From Sphagnum magellanicum (Eukaryota > Streptophyta > Sphagnopsida > Sphagnales > Sphagnaceae): DNA of 64,000 nucleotides. Location of the stretch: NCBI GenBank assembly GCA_021904315.1, contig CM038923.1:18916038-18980037 (forward strand), in the 5' to 3' direction. Position numbers and translations under genes: made by a program. The notes beneath the pieces are model-generated. The model saw nothing but the letters and a program-made list of their open reading frames with translations. It ran no database searches and had not been told where the DNA came from. Position 1 is the stretch's first letter, and the number at the start of each line of letters is the position of its first letter. Below, piece after piece: positions 35,780 through 47,529 of this stretch.

Positions 35780-38700
35780 AAATGAGTTAGATGTCTCAAG
35801 TTACAACCGTAAACTATGAGTTATAAGTTGCAACAAACTAATTTCAAAATCTATCTGCACTCCAAAACTACTATTATGAACAATCTCTATGTGCACTCAG
35901 AAGCTACAAATTTGATTGTACGACAAACTTTGAACTTCAAAACTTGGTAGGAAGTTCTAAAGTCTTGTTCAAAATCACTATAATATATGCAGCTTTCTAA
36001 CCCTAAAATAGCCGCCATTTAACCCTAACCTGGCCAGCATCTAACCATACTACAGTTGTCACCATTTAACCCTAACCTAACTCCTGAAAAAAATATGACT
36101 ACAAGGGATGAATGTTAAGCGTATTCATTAACATGCGTCAAAAAAGAATAATGTATTGTTTGCTTCACATTCCTCAAGTGTACTTTAAAGCATCAACTTG
36201 TAATAATGCCTTCCAAAGTTATGGAGAGCACTTCTTTTAATTTCTATCTTTTTGTGTTTTAGTTTCTTTTCTCTAATAGCACTAGCGTTTTTGTAGTGGC
36301 AAAATTTCACACATTTACGACCTAAAAAAAGCCTTTCAACCTCCTTGTCCTAAATCAAGGCTTGTATTTTGTCCAAATCGCCATCATTTGACATCCCTTT
36401 TAGAAAGAGGTCATCTTTCCTATCAAGGACAAAGATGGTTGTCAATTTATACAATGCAAGAGGACCACAAGATGTCGCATTTTGAAAGAGGCACATCATA
36501 AGTCATCATTGTGTTGCTACAAGTATTTTTGTGTTTGCAAAGTTTTGCAAAACAAAGTTATAATGTTGTTGTTCCCTTTTCAATCAACTCCACAATGTTG
36601 CCTCCAATTTTTGACCTATTCTAATAAGATGTCATCTTTACTTGTTTAGCTCATGGTTTTTTTAATGATAGTTCCTTAACATCAACGGTTTGAATTTTGT
36701 AACCATTATTGGAGCACAATGGCTATTGCACAAAGACCACAAACTTTGGAGGTTTAAGGTGAGTAAAAATCTTCCTTACAAATTGAATTTGTTTTTATAG
36801 TTTTTTTATTGTTGAAGCCAAAATCTTGCATTAAGCTTGCGATTTAAGTAATTTGTGTTTGGAATTTAGAGTTTAAATGTTGCAAACTTGGGATAATTCA
36901 GCTTTAGATTCAGTGATTATTCGGTTTTTTATCGTTGAAGTTGGGAATCAGGATCTTGCATTAAGCTTGCTATTACATAAATTGTTATTAAATATTGGAA
37001 TCTAAACGTTGCACATTTGTGAGAATCAAACTTCAAGTTTGGTGATTGTTACAAGAACTTTAGACCAAGGAGCACTATTTACAATTTTCTAACATTTATT
37101 AATATCTTGACATCAATGTTCTAACATTTATTAGTAATTTGGGGCCAATTTGCAACCCAAAAATGCTCAAAGTTGGCCCCAAGTTTTTTTGGCCCTGACT
37201 CTTAGTGTAAAACATGCCTTATCCAACCCATGTAATTTTCATTGTTAATGTTGTTGACAACTATTTTTTAATCACAAACTGCAGTTAAAAAATTACATTT
37301 TTTTTTCTAGTCCCCCTTCTCCTCACCCATTCTTTTTGTGTAAAAAAAAAAAGTCTTAATTACATTGGAAATTGTATCAACTTAAATTTAGTCTCAATGC
37401 ACACAAGCCCCAACATAAAAAGGGTTTCAAAACTCATGTCAAACAAAAGAAAAGAAGAAAATACCTGTAACCTACCAAGTTGGATTTTCAAACACCAACA
37501 ATTTACATGACATCTGGGGCACAATGCAAAGGACAATTGATAATTAGTTACATGCTAACCAAGTCGTTTGCTCAAAAAGTTGATTCAAATTTTAGAGAAA
37601 TGAAAATTAATTATTTAATATTGGCATCAATTAATATCTCTTGTTTTAAAACACTTGAATTTTGTCTTGCTCCGCAAGAACATTTGATTTTATTTTTAAA
37701 ATTCGATGCTTTTAATTTTCGTGCAAATAAGGATTTTTTTTTTTTTGTCACACATTGCATCATATCATTATCACCCATTGGTCAAAACTCATTTGTATCA
37801 AGGTTATTTCAACATGTTATGTTATTGACATATGAGCATGTGTTGTTTATTTAAGCTTCATGTGAATATGTTGACATGATTCAAAAAATTATTAACAAAT
37901 AAGTAGATGCCAATGCAAAACATAAGAATACAAAAATGCACATGGAAACAACCATAATGGAGTCATTTCAATATTATTCATGGTATTCAAATTTTATTTT
38001 GTTTTTACTTTTGTTTCATAGATCATAATTTGTACAATTTTTTGATATTTTAAAAAGTTATTCAAATATCATGTGAGAGTTATATGTACAAAGGGTGGGA
38101 AGGAACAAATGTTAAAGCATGTTACGAGTTTAATAATGATCCAATAAAAAATGTGTTTTCAACGTAAAAAAAAAATAGAGGTTGATTATAAAATCAAAAA
38201 TATTAAAATTTCTCAACTTACAAATTGGTTCCATCCCCCAAAGCTCTTAACAAATGTGAGAACAATCCAATAATGAAATAGGGTCATTTATTCAAAATTT
38301 GTTGGAATATTGAGCAAGTGCATTATCCCCATGCCTCTGAAAAATCATGTTAGTCAATGCCATTGGAAATTGACCAAGCCCAACAACCATTTTGTTTTTC
38401 TCTTGGAACCTTGGTAATGAATCTTGCAATGATCCATTTTATTATGAATGATGCACAAAAACTCCTTTGATTGAATGGATTTTGCTTTCCAATGAGGAGA
38501 AAATTACTTATATGATTATTGGTGTTTCTTATGCCTTTTGAGTTTCAATTTGTGTTCCTTGTCATTAACATTGTTTTTTCCAACTTTAGAATTCATTTTT
38601 TTCGAGGACTCTTAAACTATGCATTTGGAAAAGGTTGAACCTTTTTTTCAAACATCCACATTGAGATGACATTTCCTTTTAATCAACTCATAACATATTA

Positions 38701-39279
38701 AGATATTTGATCAATATTTTAGTTCCTTATTAATTTACAATCACACACATATGATAATGAAAATTGTTGGAACTAATTTTATGCATCATCTCATATTTAC
38801 ATAATTGTTAATCAACATGAAAAGTTTACATATGTGTGAAATTTGGCATACATCATTGTTCCATTCTCGAATATTTTTCCATGTGTTTGGAATTAGAAGG
38901 TGAATGTTTTGTCAACCATATCTAATTCTTTTCATTTCATGTAGCATTATATCAACACAATGTTCAATGAGTGATTGAACATTGGATTCCACTTCCTTAG
39001 TTGCACAATGTTATTTCTTCATCCCAATGTTGCCTTGTGGTTTATGTCTATAACCGCGTTATCTTTCTTGCCTTCTACGACATGTAAATAAATTGTGCCA
39101 ACCCAATGAGATACCATACTAAAATTTTCATGAATATCATTTCCTTGTATTTTAATGAATTTTCATTTATTATTATTATTCTTTCATGCAACATGTTTGG
39201 AACATCCAAGATATAGGATTTTTTATTTCCAAATAACAAGTCCCAAAATTAAAAGTTCTAGTTGATAGAACAACATATG
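35780..39279. other. AT-rich intergenic DNA
   Basis: No gene recognised. Contents are a short telomere-like patch (ccatttaaccctaacct repeated near 36016 and 36063), a two-copy duplication at 36790-37049, and a 124-codon plus-strand ORF at 37480-37854 with no family resemblance. Confidence 0.55.
36790..37049. repeat. Diverged tandem duplication, period about 130 bp
   Basis: The phrase atcttgcattaagcttgc recurs at 36823 and 36953, with matching flanks (ttttattgttgaag versus tttatcgttgaag; gaatttagagtttaaatgttgca versus gaatctaaacgttgca). Two old tandem units. Confidence 0.75.
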
Positions 39280-40100
39280 TGTCATAACCCTAACCTTGGG
39301 TTTGCGACTAAATGTGAAATCCAAAGGCCTAGGAAGGCGAGAATGTGTTTAGGTGTGAAACCCACTTTCACAAATGGGGAAGAATGCAAAGGATGAAGCC
39401 CAATGACTCCCAAGTGCACTCCCACTTTGGGAATTGCACTCATATGAGAGTTCCAAATGTTCAAAACCTTGGTTGGAAAGGCAAACAAACACCAAATTAG
39501 GCCCCCAAAACACCATTAGAAAGGTCTTGAAGTGTAGATGCTTCAAATCCCCTCTCATTGTTCATTTAAACTTGATTGGCATGAGTTATGATCAAAAGAA
39601 GGGGAGTAAATCAAATTGGAAATTTAACTCTTGACCACAAATCCTTTGAAAGTAGGGGTCAACTGAGGTATGGTTGGAGTGTGTTATACAATGTTGGAAA
39701 GATATTTTCAAGGGCTATAAGATATTGCCCTTGCATTTTCAACGCAAACTTGATTTGAGAAATATATGAATGTCCAAAGTTTTGGGACACGAAAAGTCCC
39801 AATTTTGGGACTCTCATTTGAGAATCTTAAGGAAAAGTGACATTTGGATGTAGTTTCTGCGAAGAGGCACAAAGTATATTATAAGGAGGGGAGTGGTGCC
39901 TCTTCCCAAATGTTGTGAGTTGTGTGAAGCTTGTGCTTGAAATCATCCTTATTAAGTCCGACGCACCACTTCCATTCAACTTACACCAATGGGCCTCTTT
40001 TTGGTTGTGCAAATTGATATCATTTTGAACTCCTACATGTGAATTCATCCTAGTCCCATCTCGGAGCTCTAGCACACCCTCCTACCCTCGAAATGTTACA
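39280..40100 (-). mobile_element. Diverged relic of the same LTR family as the two solo LTRs
   Basis: About 821 bp, starting TGTCATAACCC and ending GAAATGTTACA. In the same order as the 60852-61671 copy it keeps aaaggtcttgaa, tgagttatg.tcaaaagaaggg, a (g)actc.(c)gaccac segment, gggactc.catttg and catttggatgtag. Length and termini match the 820-bp LTRs, but internal divergence is large and no target-site duplication was found. It is an older solo LTR or a related subfamily. Confidence 0.65.
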
Positions 40101-40674
40101 AATTAAAAAACGTGCCCTAACTCTTTTCTTCTTTTATTGTTTTTGGTTTAAGACCCACCTTTGGGTCTCTTAAGAGTTTGGGGGTGCATCAATATGCATG
40201 TGTTCACATTATAATCAATTCATCATACATAGGTTTTTCAATCTTTGAAACAAAACTATCCACATTTAAATATTTATGTGTTATTTTAACAATCATGTAT
40301 TATTTTTTTTTCCTTCCACCAATTGTTTTTCCTCATCATCTTCCAACATGTGATGTTGATCATAGGAAGAAAACAATGACCAAAGATAACATCCATAAAA
40401 AATTGTTGGAATCCATGGTCATATATCCAAATGGACATAATTTGTGATTTGTGATTTGGCAATTCCATATATTATTAGTTTGACATGATTTTCATTAAGG
40501 TTGTCATCAAGAACAAGTTCCCTAAGGCCACATGCAATCATCCACCCTTTAACAATTGTAATTCCATTGATTCAAAACGTCACATTTCCTTCCACATCAC
40601 TACCTCCTTCCAATTCCAAGAACCTTGGCATCATTTATGTGATTTTTTAACCTATGCAAATGAAATAATTTAAT

Positions 40675-40790
40675 TTGATAATTAAATGTAGTTAAATTTT
40701 AATTAATTCCTAATTAAATCCTAATTAACTTTCAATAAATTTCAATTAATTCACAATTGACTTTTAGTTATGAAGGTTTTCAAGAAATTT
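40675..40790. repeat. AATTAA-type short repeat tract
   Basis: Variants of taattaattcctaattaaatc are repeated. The tract resembles the reverse complement of the similar tract at 42928-43110, and the two bracket the gag-protease-RT fragment. Confidence 0.6.
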
Positions 40791-40853
40791 TTTTACGTGA
40801 TGCACATGTAAAAGCCTCCTTGAAAGCTTATTTGAGCTAGGTCCCCAAAGGAG

Positions 40854-40860
40854 TATAAAT
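40854..40860 (+). promoter_or_regulatory. TATA-box-like TATAAAT
   Basis: The site (aaaggagtataaataaaag) is followed about 50 bases on by a less biased stretch, as in an LTR or gene promoter on the plus strand. No plus-strand coding region follows directly, so this may be a leftover LTR promoter. Confidence 0.25.
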
Positions 40861-41111
40861 AAAAGTAAAACCCTTCATTTCCTTAAGTCTATTCAACATT
40901 AGTATTAGGCACGATCTTACACCATAGCCTTGTCATGTTCTTTTCATGTTCATGTTTGCTTATGTTAACATAATAAATATCCATTTTCACGTTGGTCTTA
41001 TGCATTTCATGTTTTTGTTTTTAGTTCTTATGTTCTTATTTTTTAATCACATAATCTTGTCTTATTCCTTGTTTGAAAGTTACACTTAAACATTTCCTTT
41101 CGCTTTTGTTC

Positions 41112-42890
41112 TTATGGATCTTCGTGTCCTTGACAATAAGTGATCACAAATTTGTCCAACTTTTCGTGGAAAATGGAGTTCATGAAGGTCGTGAACATCG
41201 ATGGAACATTACACAACTTGGATGACATCACCAAGAACTCATAAAAACCATACTTGGTCCTCATTGCTATTTTTTCCACATCCTTGTCTGTGATGAGGAT
41301 TTGATAGTACCCCAATTCGAGATCAATTTGGCTAAAATATTTTGCTTCGTTAAGTTGATCTAATATATTGTTAATGTGGGGTGGAAGATAATTATTCTTT
41401 ATTGTTATTTGATTCAATGCACAATAGTCATTACAAATTTTCAACTTGCCATCCTTTTTATCAATAAACAAAATAGGTGCCCCATAGGGTGACTTACTTT
41501 GCCAAATATACCTTCAACTAAAGAAGTCATTTAATTGTCTTTTAAATTGTTTCAATTCCTTTTGATTTAACCTGTAAGGTGCTTTGGACAATGGGGCCAG
41601 TTTTCAAAAAATTGAATTCCTCCACAAAACAACTTAACACCTAACATTATATTAAATGAGGGTCTAGCTATGTTTTGTGCCAATTACATCGTAATGGGGT
41701 TTGCCACTAATGTGGTTTTGATTGTAAGTCGTTCCACTGCTTGTGAAATCGGGAACCAATTTGTCACCTTTAAGTCTAAGAGACAACCCACAATTTCATG
41801 ATTTATCTTACAATTCAATTTTAATAAGTTGGAAGTTTCGCATTCATGAGCATTTATTTTGGCCATGAAACCCCATGGAGAAACAACTTACCTTGGGCAA
41901 TGTAATCATTTACTTGAAGTGGTTTGGGGCACAATCTTTGGCCAAATGTCCATTGTGTCACAATTAAAACATTTGACCTTGGATAGGTCCTAGTTCACCT
42001 TCTTGACTAATGATTCCTTGCCCACCAACTTTACCTTGTCACTTGGACACCCAGGTTTCCCTTGGCCCCATTTGTGTTTGTTGTGGCACTGGTTGGGCCA
42101 ACTAAGTTCTTTTGGGTGATTCTACTTTTGGTTTCACCCTTGGGATGTGCATGGGCTTCATCCTCCATGCACTCCACCATCTTCATCAACCTTTGGCAAG
42201 TATCCGAGATGTTAATCCTTTGGTAGACTATTTTCCACACCTAGGGCTTGAATCCATGCAAGAATATCAACTTTTGAACATACTCATCTTTAAGGGGGAC
42301 CACAATTAGCATGCGATTGAAATCCTAAACATAGGCAGTTAATAGGCCCATATCGTCCCCTTGGGTGAACTCCAAAAGTTCCGTCCCATCCCGTAGCGTA
42401 AGGTGGTGCAACGTGAAGCTCCCATCCAATCGTAATTTGAACTCTTCCTACGTGAGGGTTTCAAAGAGGCTAAATGTTTCTTACTTTTGGGACATCCACC
42501 ATTCCCACATGCGTGCTTTTTCAATAAGGTTTGAATGAAATGAATTCATGTTTCATTAGTTTTGAGGCATTACGTTTCCATATACACGTTTACTTGGTGC
42601 AACCATGGTTACACTCATTTGGTTTTAGTTTCCTTCCTTGCGAAGGAGTTTGGCAACCTTGCTTTGATGGTCACCTTGGTAGAACCCCCACTTGGGGCAC
42701 TGCCAATGGCACCAAAACCTTCCGTAATGCAGCCCATAAGCTTGGTTGTTTCTTGGTTTTGTGTAGTGGTTTCCCCTTGTTGGTCCACAAACACACAGAA
42801 GGCATCCACAAAAGCCAAAAATTCTTGGATGAGTTCTCCACTTTTGGAACCTCTTCTTCCCATTTTTTAGGAAATTTTTCCACAACTGGA
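41112..42890 (-). pseudogene. Gag-protease-RT fragment of a second Ty3/gypsy element (minus)
   Basis: From high to low coordinates: a gag-like N-terminus ORF (42615-42863), gag pieces at about 42030-42530 (DGSFTLHHL-type and HPKGETKSR), a zinc knuckle near 41945-41985 readable as KCFNC..NGHLAKDC across a frameshift, protease at 41684-41866 (LLDLKVTN for the LLDSGATN-type site, so the catalytic Asp is kept but Ser/Gly are lost), and RT at 41112-41471 (KLKICNDYCALNQITIKN, YFSQIDLELGYYQI, MRTKYGFYEFLVM). The RT active-site box is destroyed and similarity stops at 41112. Dead and 3'-truncated. Confidence 0.85.
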
Positions 42891-42927
42891 CATTCTAGGG
42901 CCTACTTGCCCACTTTTCTTGTCATTG

Positions 42928-43110
42928 ATTAGAAATTAATTGATAATTAATTAAAACTTAATTAGAACTTAATTAAAAGTTAACTAGAAATGAATTAAAA
43001 CATAATTAAAGCGAATGAAGAGTCAACTGAAAATGAATTATGAATCAAATGGAAATGAACTAAAATTTAACTGAAAATTAATTAAAATTGAACTGAAACT
43101 TAATTAAAAG
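42928..43110. repeat. AATTAAAACTTAATTAGA-type short repeat tract
   Basis: A dozen loose copies of aacttaattaaaagttaac and relatives. It is near-complementary in style to the tract at 40675-40790. It lies between two retroelement fragments. Confidence 0.7.
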
Positions 43111-43179
43111 TTAGGTACATGGATGAACATTCAAATGAATGAAGTTTATGGCAATGGCATTCATGACATCACCTCCTTT

Positions 43180-43745
43180 TTTATCGACAAGTTGCACGAA
43201 GAATGAACTTGGGCTTGTTTAGATATCATTGATGAAATTCATGCACCTTTTCCATAGCATTTGACAAGTTTTTGATTGGTTTTCAAATGTGCTCACTCAC
43301 ATCATTATACCCATACTAATGAATAAGATGTTGAAGTTGAAGATTAAAGATCCTTAAATCCAAAATGTATTCCACTTCATATTCATGTTCAGCATTGACT
43401 TCAATAAGTGGAGGGGGGATCATGGATTTTTCTTGGAATGGTAGACGCATGGTAAGGTTCCAACAAGGAAACAAGAAACACAAGATGGATTCATGGCATT
43501 GATTTGTTTCACAATGAGGAATGGACCTAGCCTTTGATGATTTAACTTTCTAATGGCCTTGTTGTCTTGATATGTTGTTGTCGAAAGTAATCCTGGTCCC
43601 CGACCTTGAAGTTAGGTTGTTCCTTCTAATGTGCATCAACATTCTCCTTGTATCGCCTTTGCGTTTCTTCAAGGTTAAATACAAATTGAGCTTGAACATC
43701 TACTAACCACATGGCTCCATCCTTAGTTGTTAGACTCATGACTTT
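43180..43745 (-). pseudogene. Chromovirus-type integrase C-terminus and chromodomain fragment (minus)
   Basis: Minus-strand pieces read VMSLTTKDGAMWLVDVQAQ, ETQRRYKENVDAH, FKVGDQ, KTTRP, LNHQRLGPFLIVKQINAMN, YHSKK and, toward 43200, AMEKVHEFHQ. This is the order seen at the 3' end of plant chromovirus pol, ending in a degenerate chromodomain. Frames shift and stops are frequent. It abuts a plus-strand fragment at about 43745. Confidence 0.75.
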
Positions 43746-45190
43746 GTGCACACCTTTTTAAAAAGTTATGTGCATGAAAAAATGTGAAAGGTATCACCTC
43801 AAAGGAAGGGTTGTTCATATGAAAATAATCTCGAATCTATGTGCCAACAAGGAAGTTACACATGAAAATCATGCAGGAAGAACGTGATGTGCCCATGGCA
43901 AGGCGCTATGGTGAATGAACCACAAGAGTGGTCATAGGGAAGAAATTTTATTGGCTCAAAATGAAACAAGATGCAAATCATTTTGTGTGCATTTGTGTTA
44001 AGTGCCTAAACATGAAGGTCATATACAAAAAGAAGTATGGGCTGTATAGACCTTTACCAATCTTGAACGAACTATAAAAATGTGTTTCCATAGACTTCAT
44101 GACCCAACTACCTGAATGGAATGGAGTGGATGCCATTTTCATGGTAGTTGATTGATTTTCCAAGTTGGCAAAAATGGCTCCAACTTAGACGATCGCAACA
44201 ATTTTCAACTTGACAAAATTGTTTTTTGATATGTCAGTTAAACATCACAAGATGCCATAATTTATTGTAAGCAATAGGGACGCCAAGTTTACTGCAAGTT
44301 TTTGGAAACATCTATTCTGGAAAGTGGGAACAAAATTGTCATTCAGTATGACATTTCACCCACAAACTGATGGTCAAATAAAAAAGGTCAATGGGGTGTT
44401 GAATTAATACCTCAAGAATTATGTGAGTGTTAATAAGAAGGATTGGGGTGAACATCTAGGCTTAGTAAAGTTTTGTCATAAGTTCACAACGCAATTGGCA
44501 ATGAAATGTCTTCATTTGAATTAACATTGGGAAAGGAAGCCAAGAAGTCAAAAAGTTGATGGACTTAGCCATTCCCATGGGATGAAGAGATCACTCAAAG
44601 GAAGTTGTGAAGATGGTCTAGGGGCATGAATAAAAATATGCCCAAGCCAAGAATCTTTTGGAGTAGGTTCAAAAGCAGTATGAAAAACATGTTAATAAAA
44701 CATGAAGGCATTTTCAGTTAAAGGTTCGGCAACATGTGTGGCTGAACATCCAGGATTTTAAAATGCCAATGGACTAGCCCCATGTTTCATTGTCAAGTAT
44801 ACGGGGCCTTATGAAATTTTGCACAAGTCGCATCCCAACTTGTACACCCTAAAGTTGCCACCTAATTTTGTGGCATATCCAACCTTCCATGTTTTGAAAT
44901 TTAAATTATTTTTGTGTGATGAACAAAGACCAAACTGAAAGTAAAGAGTGTGACTAGAAGTTGATGCCATTGAACATAAGCTTGCTACCAAAATCGAAAG
45001 CATAGTCTGAGCATAATATACATGCAGTAGAGGCAAGGTGTACTTGGTGAAATATAAAGGCTGCCATCATAAAAAGGCAATGTGGATGAGGCCTACTCAT
45101 TTGGACCACTTGCCAAAAATGGTAAACAAGTTTGAACATGATATGAACTTGGAATGAAAAGGACTTGGAAGAAAAAGAAAGACCCATTTA
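43745..45190 (+). pseudogene. Integrase plus chromodomain of a Ty3/gypsy chromovirus (plus)
   Basis: Plus-strand pieces in order: an HHCC-type region ending CICVKC near 43988, KKYGLYRPLPI, SIDFMTQLPEWNGVDAIFM with the first catalytic Asp, RDAKFTASFWKHL, FHPQTDGQIKKVNGVLN (the third catalytic residue, Glu in related elements, is Lys here), then NIRDF-type and HEILHKSHPN-type linkers, and near 45030-45110 a chromodomain with VYLVKYKGCHHKKAMWM. Several stops interrupt the frame. No RT precedes it: similarity begins abruptly at about 43745 next to an oppositely oriented fragment. Confidence 0.87.
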
Positions 45191-45199
45191 TAAATGGCC

Positions 45200-46510
45200 T
45201 AAGTGTTGATGAGGAAATCAAGCTTTAAAGTGGGGGAAAGCTCCCACCAAATTAATTACTTTCACTGAATGAAAATTATAGGTTTTTGTGAGTGTGGTCG
45301 ATTGTGAAAAGGTTTAAAGTTCACGAGGGAAGAAGCAGTTTAAATAGGCAAAGGAGTGGCAACCAACGAAAATGGACTTGGAATTGAACTCAATTTGAAA
45401 AACTTCAAGGCTCAATTAGGTGAGGTCAAGGTGGTGGTGCATGGGAATAAAATGGCACGTCCCTAAGTGGATAAATCAAACTTCATGTGCATGAAGTTGT
45501 GAATCATGTCCTACTTGGGTAAAGGGGACTTGGATTGTAAAACCCGGTCCAACACCATTTGTTAGCACGTTTGTAACCCTTGTCCGGCATGGTGGTCAGA
45601 ACTCCTAAACCAAAACTTGAAATGGACTCCAAATATGAAAAAGTGATTGTCAAATAAAGGGAATTTGAGGAAAAGGTTAAAGAGTGCACTAGATGAAAAT
45701 AGAAGTCACATTCAATTAAACCTCCTATGTTGAAAACACAAAGACACTATGCGAATGGGCTTTTTCAATCGAAAAGTAGCTAATCCCATCAAAAGGGTCA
45801 AAAAACAAATTGGTGGTAGCACTAAGTGCAATTATCCTAGAAAAATGTCAACGAGGATGTTAACATTTTTAAAGTGGGGGAGAACGACATGCCTTTTTAG
45901 GTAAATCGTCAATAGTGGGGGCTCGTTTAGTTTGGGCCAAAGTTTGGACCACCGTGGGGTGGCCCCCATGGTGGCTTGGGTTACAAGTTTAAATGTTGGG
46001 CTGGGTTCAACTCTCGGTTTGATAGATTCACAAGCTACATAGGCGTCGGTGAGTGAGGGTTTGAGGAAGGGGGCTTAGGGTGTTGGTCTCGACACACTAA
46101 ATTTTCAAACTACACAAAGTCTGTGGTTAGGCCAAAAAATGGGAGATGATAATCCTAGGTGACAAGGCCTTAGACCATTTGGGAAGTCCCCAATGGGTTT
46201 TAGTCCCACCTATCTAGAGGTCAAGAATAGCCCAGGTTGCAAAGTAAGTCTAAATGTCGAAGCTTCACCAAGTGTGTGGTTTTTCTTGTGTAGGTAATGT
46301 AGGTATTTAAAGCGACACATGAACGAAATAAAGGTGATGATGGAATGACGCCAAAGCGTATTTGGGTGCAAGAGTAAGGCCTTCAAATAAACACATTACC
46401 AAAATTTGATGATGACCTCAGCCATCACCTTGGGTGGATGCCTTATTTTGGGTATTTTCGCCCCCATATATGAGTCTTACCTACCGCTTGACATGCCTAG
46501 ATGACTTGGT
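45200..46510. other. Non-coding DNA downstream of the chromovirus fragment
   Basis: It begins with gtgggggaaagctccc just after pol, which could be an element 3' end, but no LTR could be delimited. The rest has no gene. G-rich phrases such as ggtggggt and gggggct occur around 45910-46090. Confidence 0.5.
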
Positions 46511-46517
46511 ATAGGAA

Positions 46518-46590
46518 GGGAGGATCCTTACACCTATTTATCATGAGTGAAAGGGATCCTACACTTATAGATAGGTGTAATTTCCCTCCC
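46518..46590. repeat. Imperfect inverted repeat of about 20 bp
   Basis: GGGAGGatccTTACACCTAT (from 46518) pairs with ATAGGTGTAAtttCCCTCCC (to about 46590), with a mismatched middle, around a 33-base loop. It lies about 110 bp before the solo LTR. Confidence 0.65.
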
Positions 46591-46701
46591 ATTCTTGAGG
46601 AGTAAATGTAAGATGCCAAATACACCACAAGACTAAACACCTGGGTGTAATTATGTAGTGAACAAAGGGCATGTTCTAAATGAAAATTTCTGTTCACCCA
46701 A

Positions 46702-47521
46702 TGATGCACTCCCAAGTCACAGGGTGAAACCCACTTGAGGGTTTCACAAAGTCAAGTTGCGGAAAGTTGGGACTTGGAGGCACGCTCCCGGCTTCCAACT
46801 CTAAAAAGGGGTAGAGGGTCGAGTTGGGAGCCCAGGGATTAGACTAGGAAGAGGTATTAGTTGATCAAGCTTGAATCTGCATCAAAAACAAACCACAAAG
46901 TGGTTAGTTCACATTTCCGGGACACCCTTGGGTGTTGGGACAAGCCACGGGCACTTTGGACCACGAGACACACCACGGCCCGGACTCGGGGGAAGCCACC
47001 ACCTTCCCCTTATAGTATTCTTTGTAGTTGGTCGTCGAGGCTACATCCAAATGGCACATTTTGTTGGGACTCCCGAAATGGAGTCCCGAAACTGTCCAGG
47101 CTGGACTCCCAGACCTTTGAACGGCCATAGCTCCTCGCTCCAAACTCAGATCGGGACGAGTCCTAAATCAAAGTTGTAGCTTTCATCGAGAGCTTTCCAA
47201 CGCCATGTTGCACTCTTCAATGCGACGTCAGGAAGAGGTTGATTCCTGACTTTTAGTGGTCGGGAGTCAAACTACCAGTTTGACTCCCAGCCCTTCTTTT
47301 GCCCATAACTTGGGCTGCAAATGTCCGAATGGCCAATGCGAGGCCATTTTCGATATCTACGTTTCAAGAGCTTTCCAACGACATTAAGAACACCCCAATG
47401 CGAGGTGTTTTGGGCCTTGCTATTGAGCTCTGAACATTCCGGGTCCCGGAGGGCTCCAAACCTCCAACTTTTCCAAGTGTTGTGCTTCACCCCCACACTT
47501 GGCCAAAGTGGGGTTGCGACA
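46702..47521 (+). mobile_element. Solo LTR, 820 bp, with perfect 5-bp target-site duplication CCCAA
   Basis: It begins TGATGCACTCCC and ends GGGGTTGCGACA (TG..CA). The five bases before it (46697-46701) and after it (47522-47526) are both CCCAA, and no element body lies next to it, the signature of a solo LTR left by LTR-LTR recombination. It aligns along its length with the reverse complement of 60852-61671, also 820 bp. It is less AT-rich than its surroundings. Confidence 0.93.
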
Positions 47522-47529
47522 CCCAAGGG

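Noticed and set aside
42531..42932. 133-codon plus-strand ORF
   Set aside because: It is the antisense shadow of the minus-strand gag fragment.
46861..47179. Overlapping plus- and minus-strand ORFs inside the solo LTR
   Set aside because: They fall within a non-coding LTR whose inverted copy at 60852-61671 does not keep the frames.
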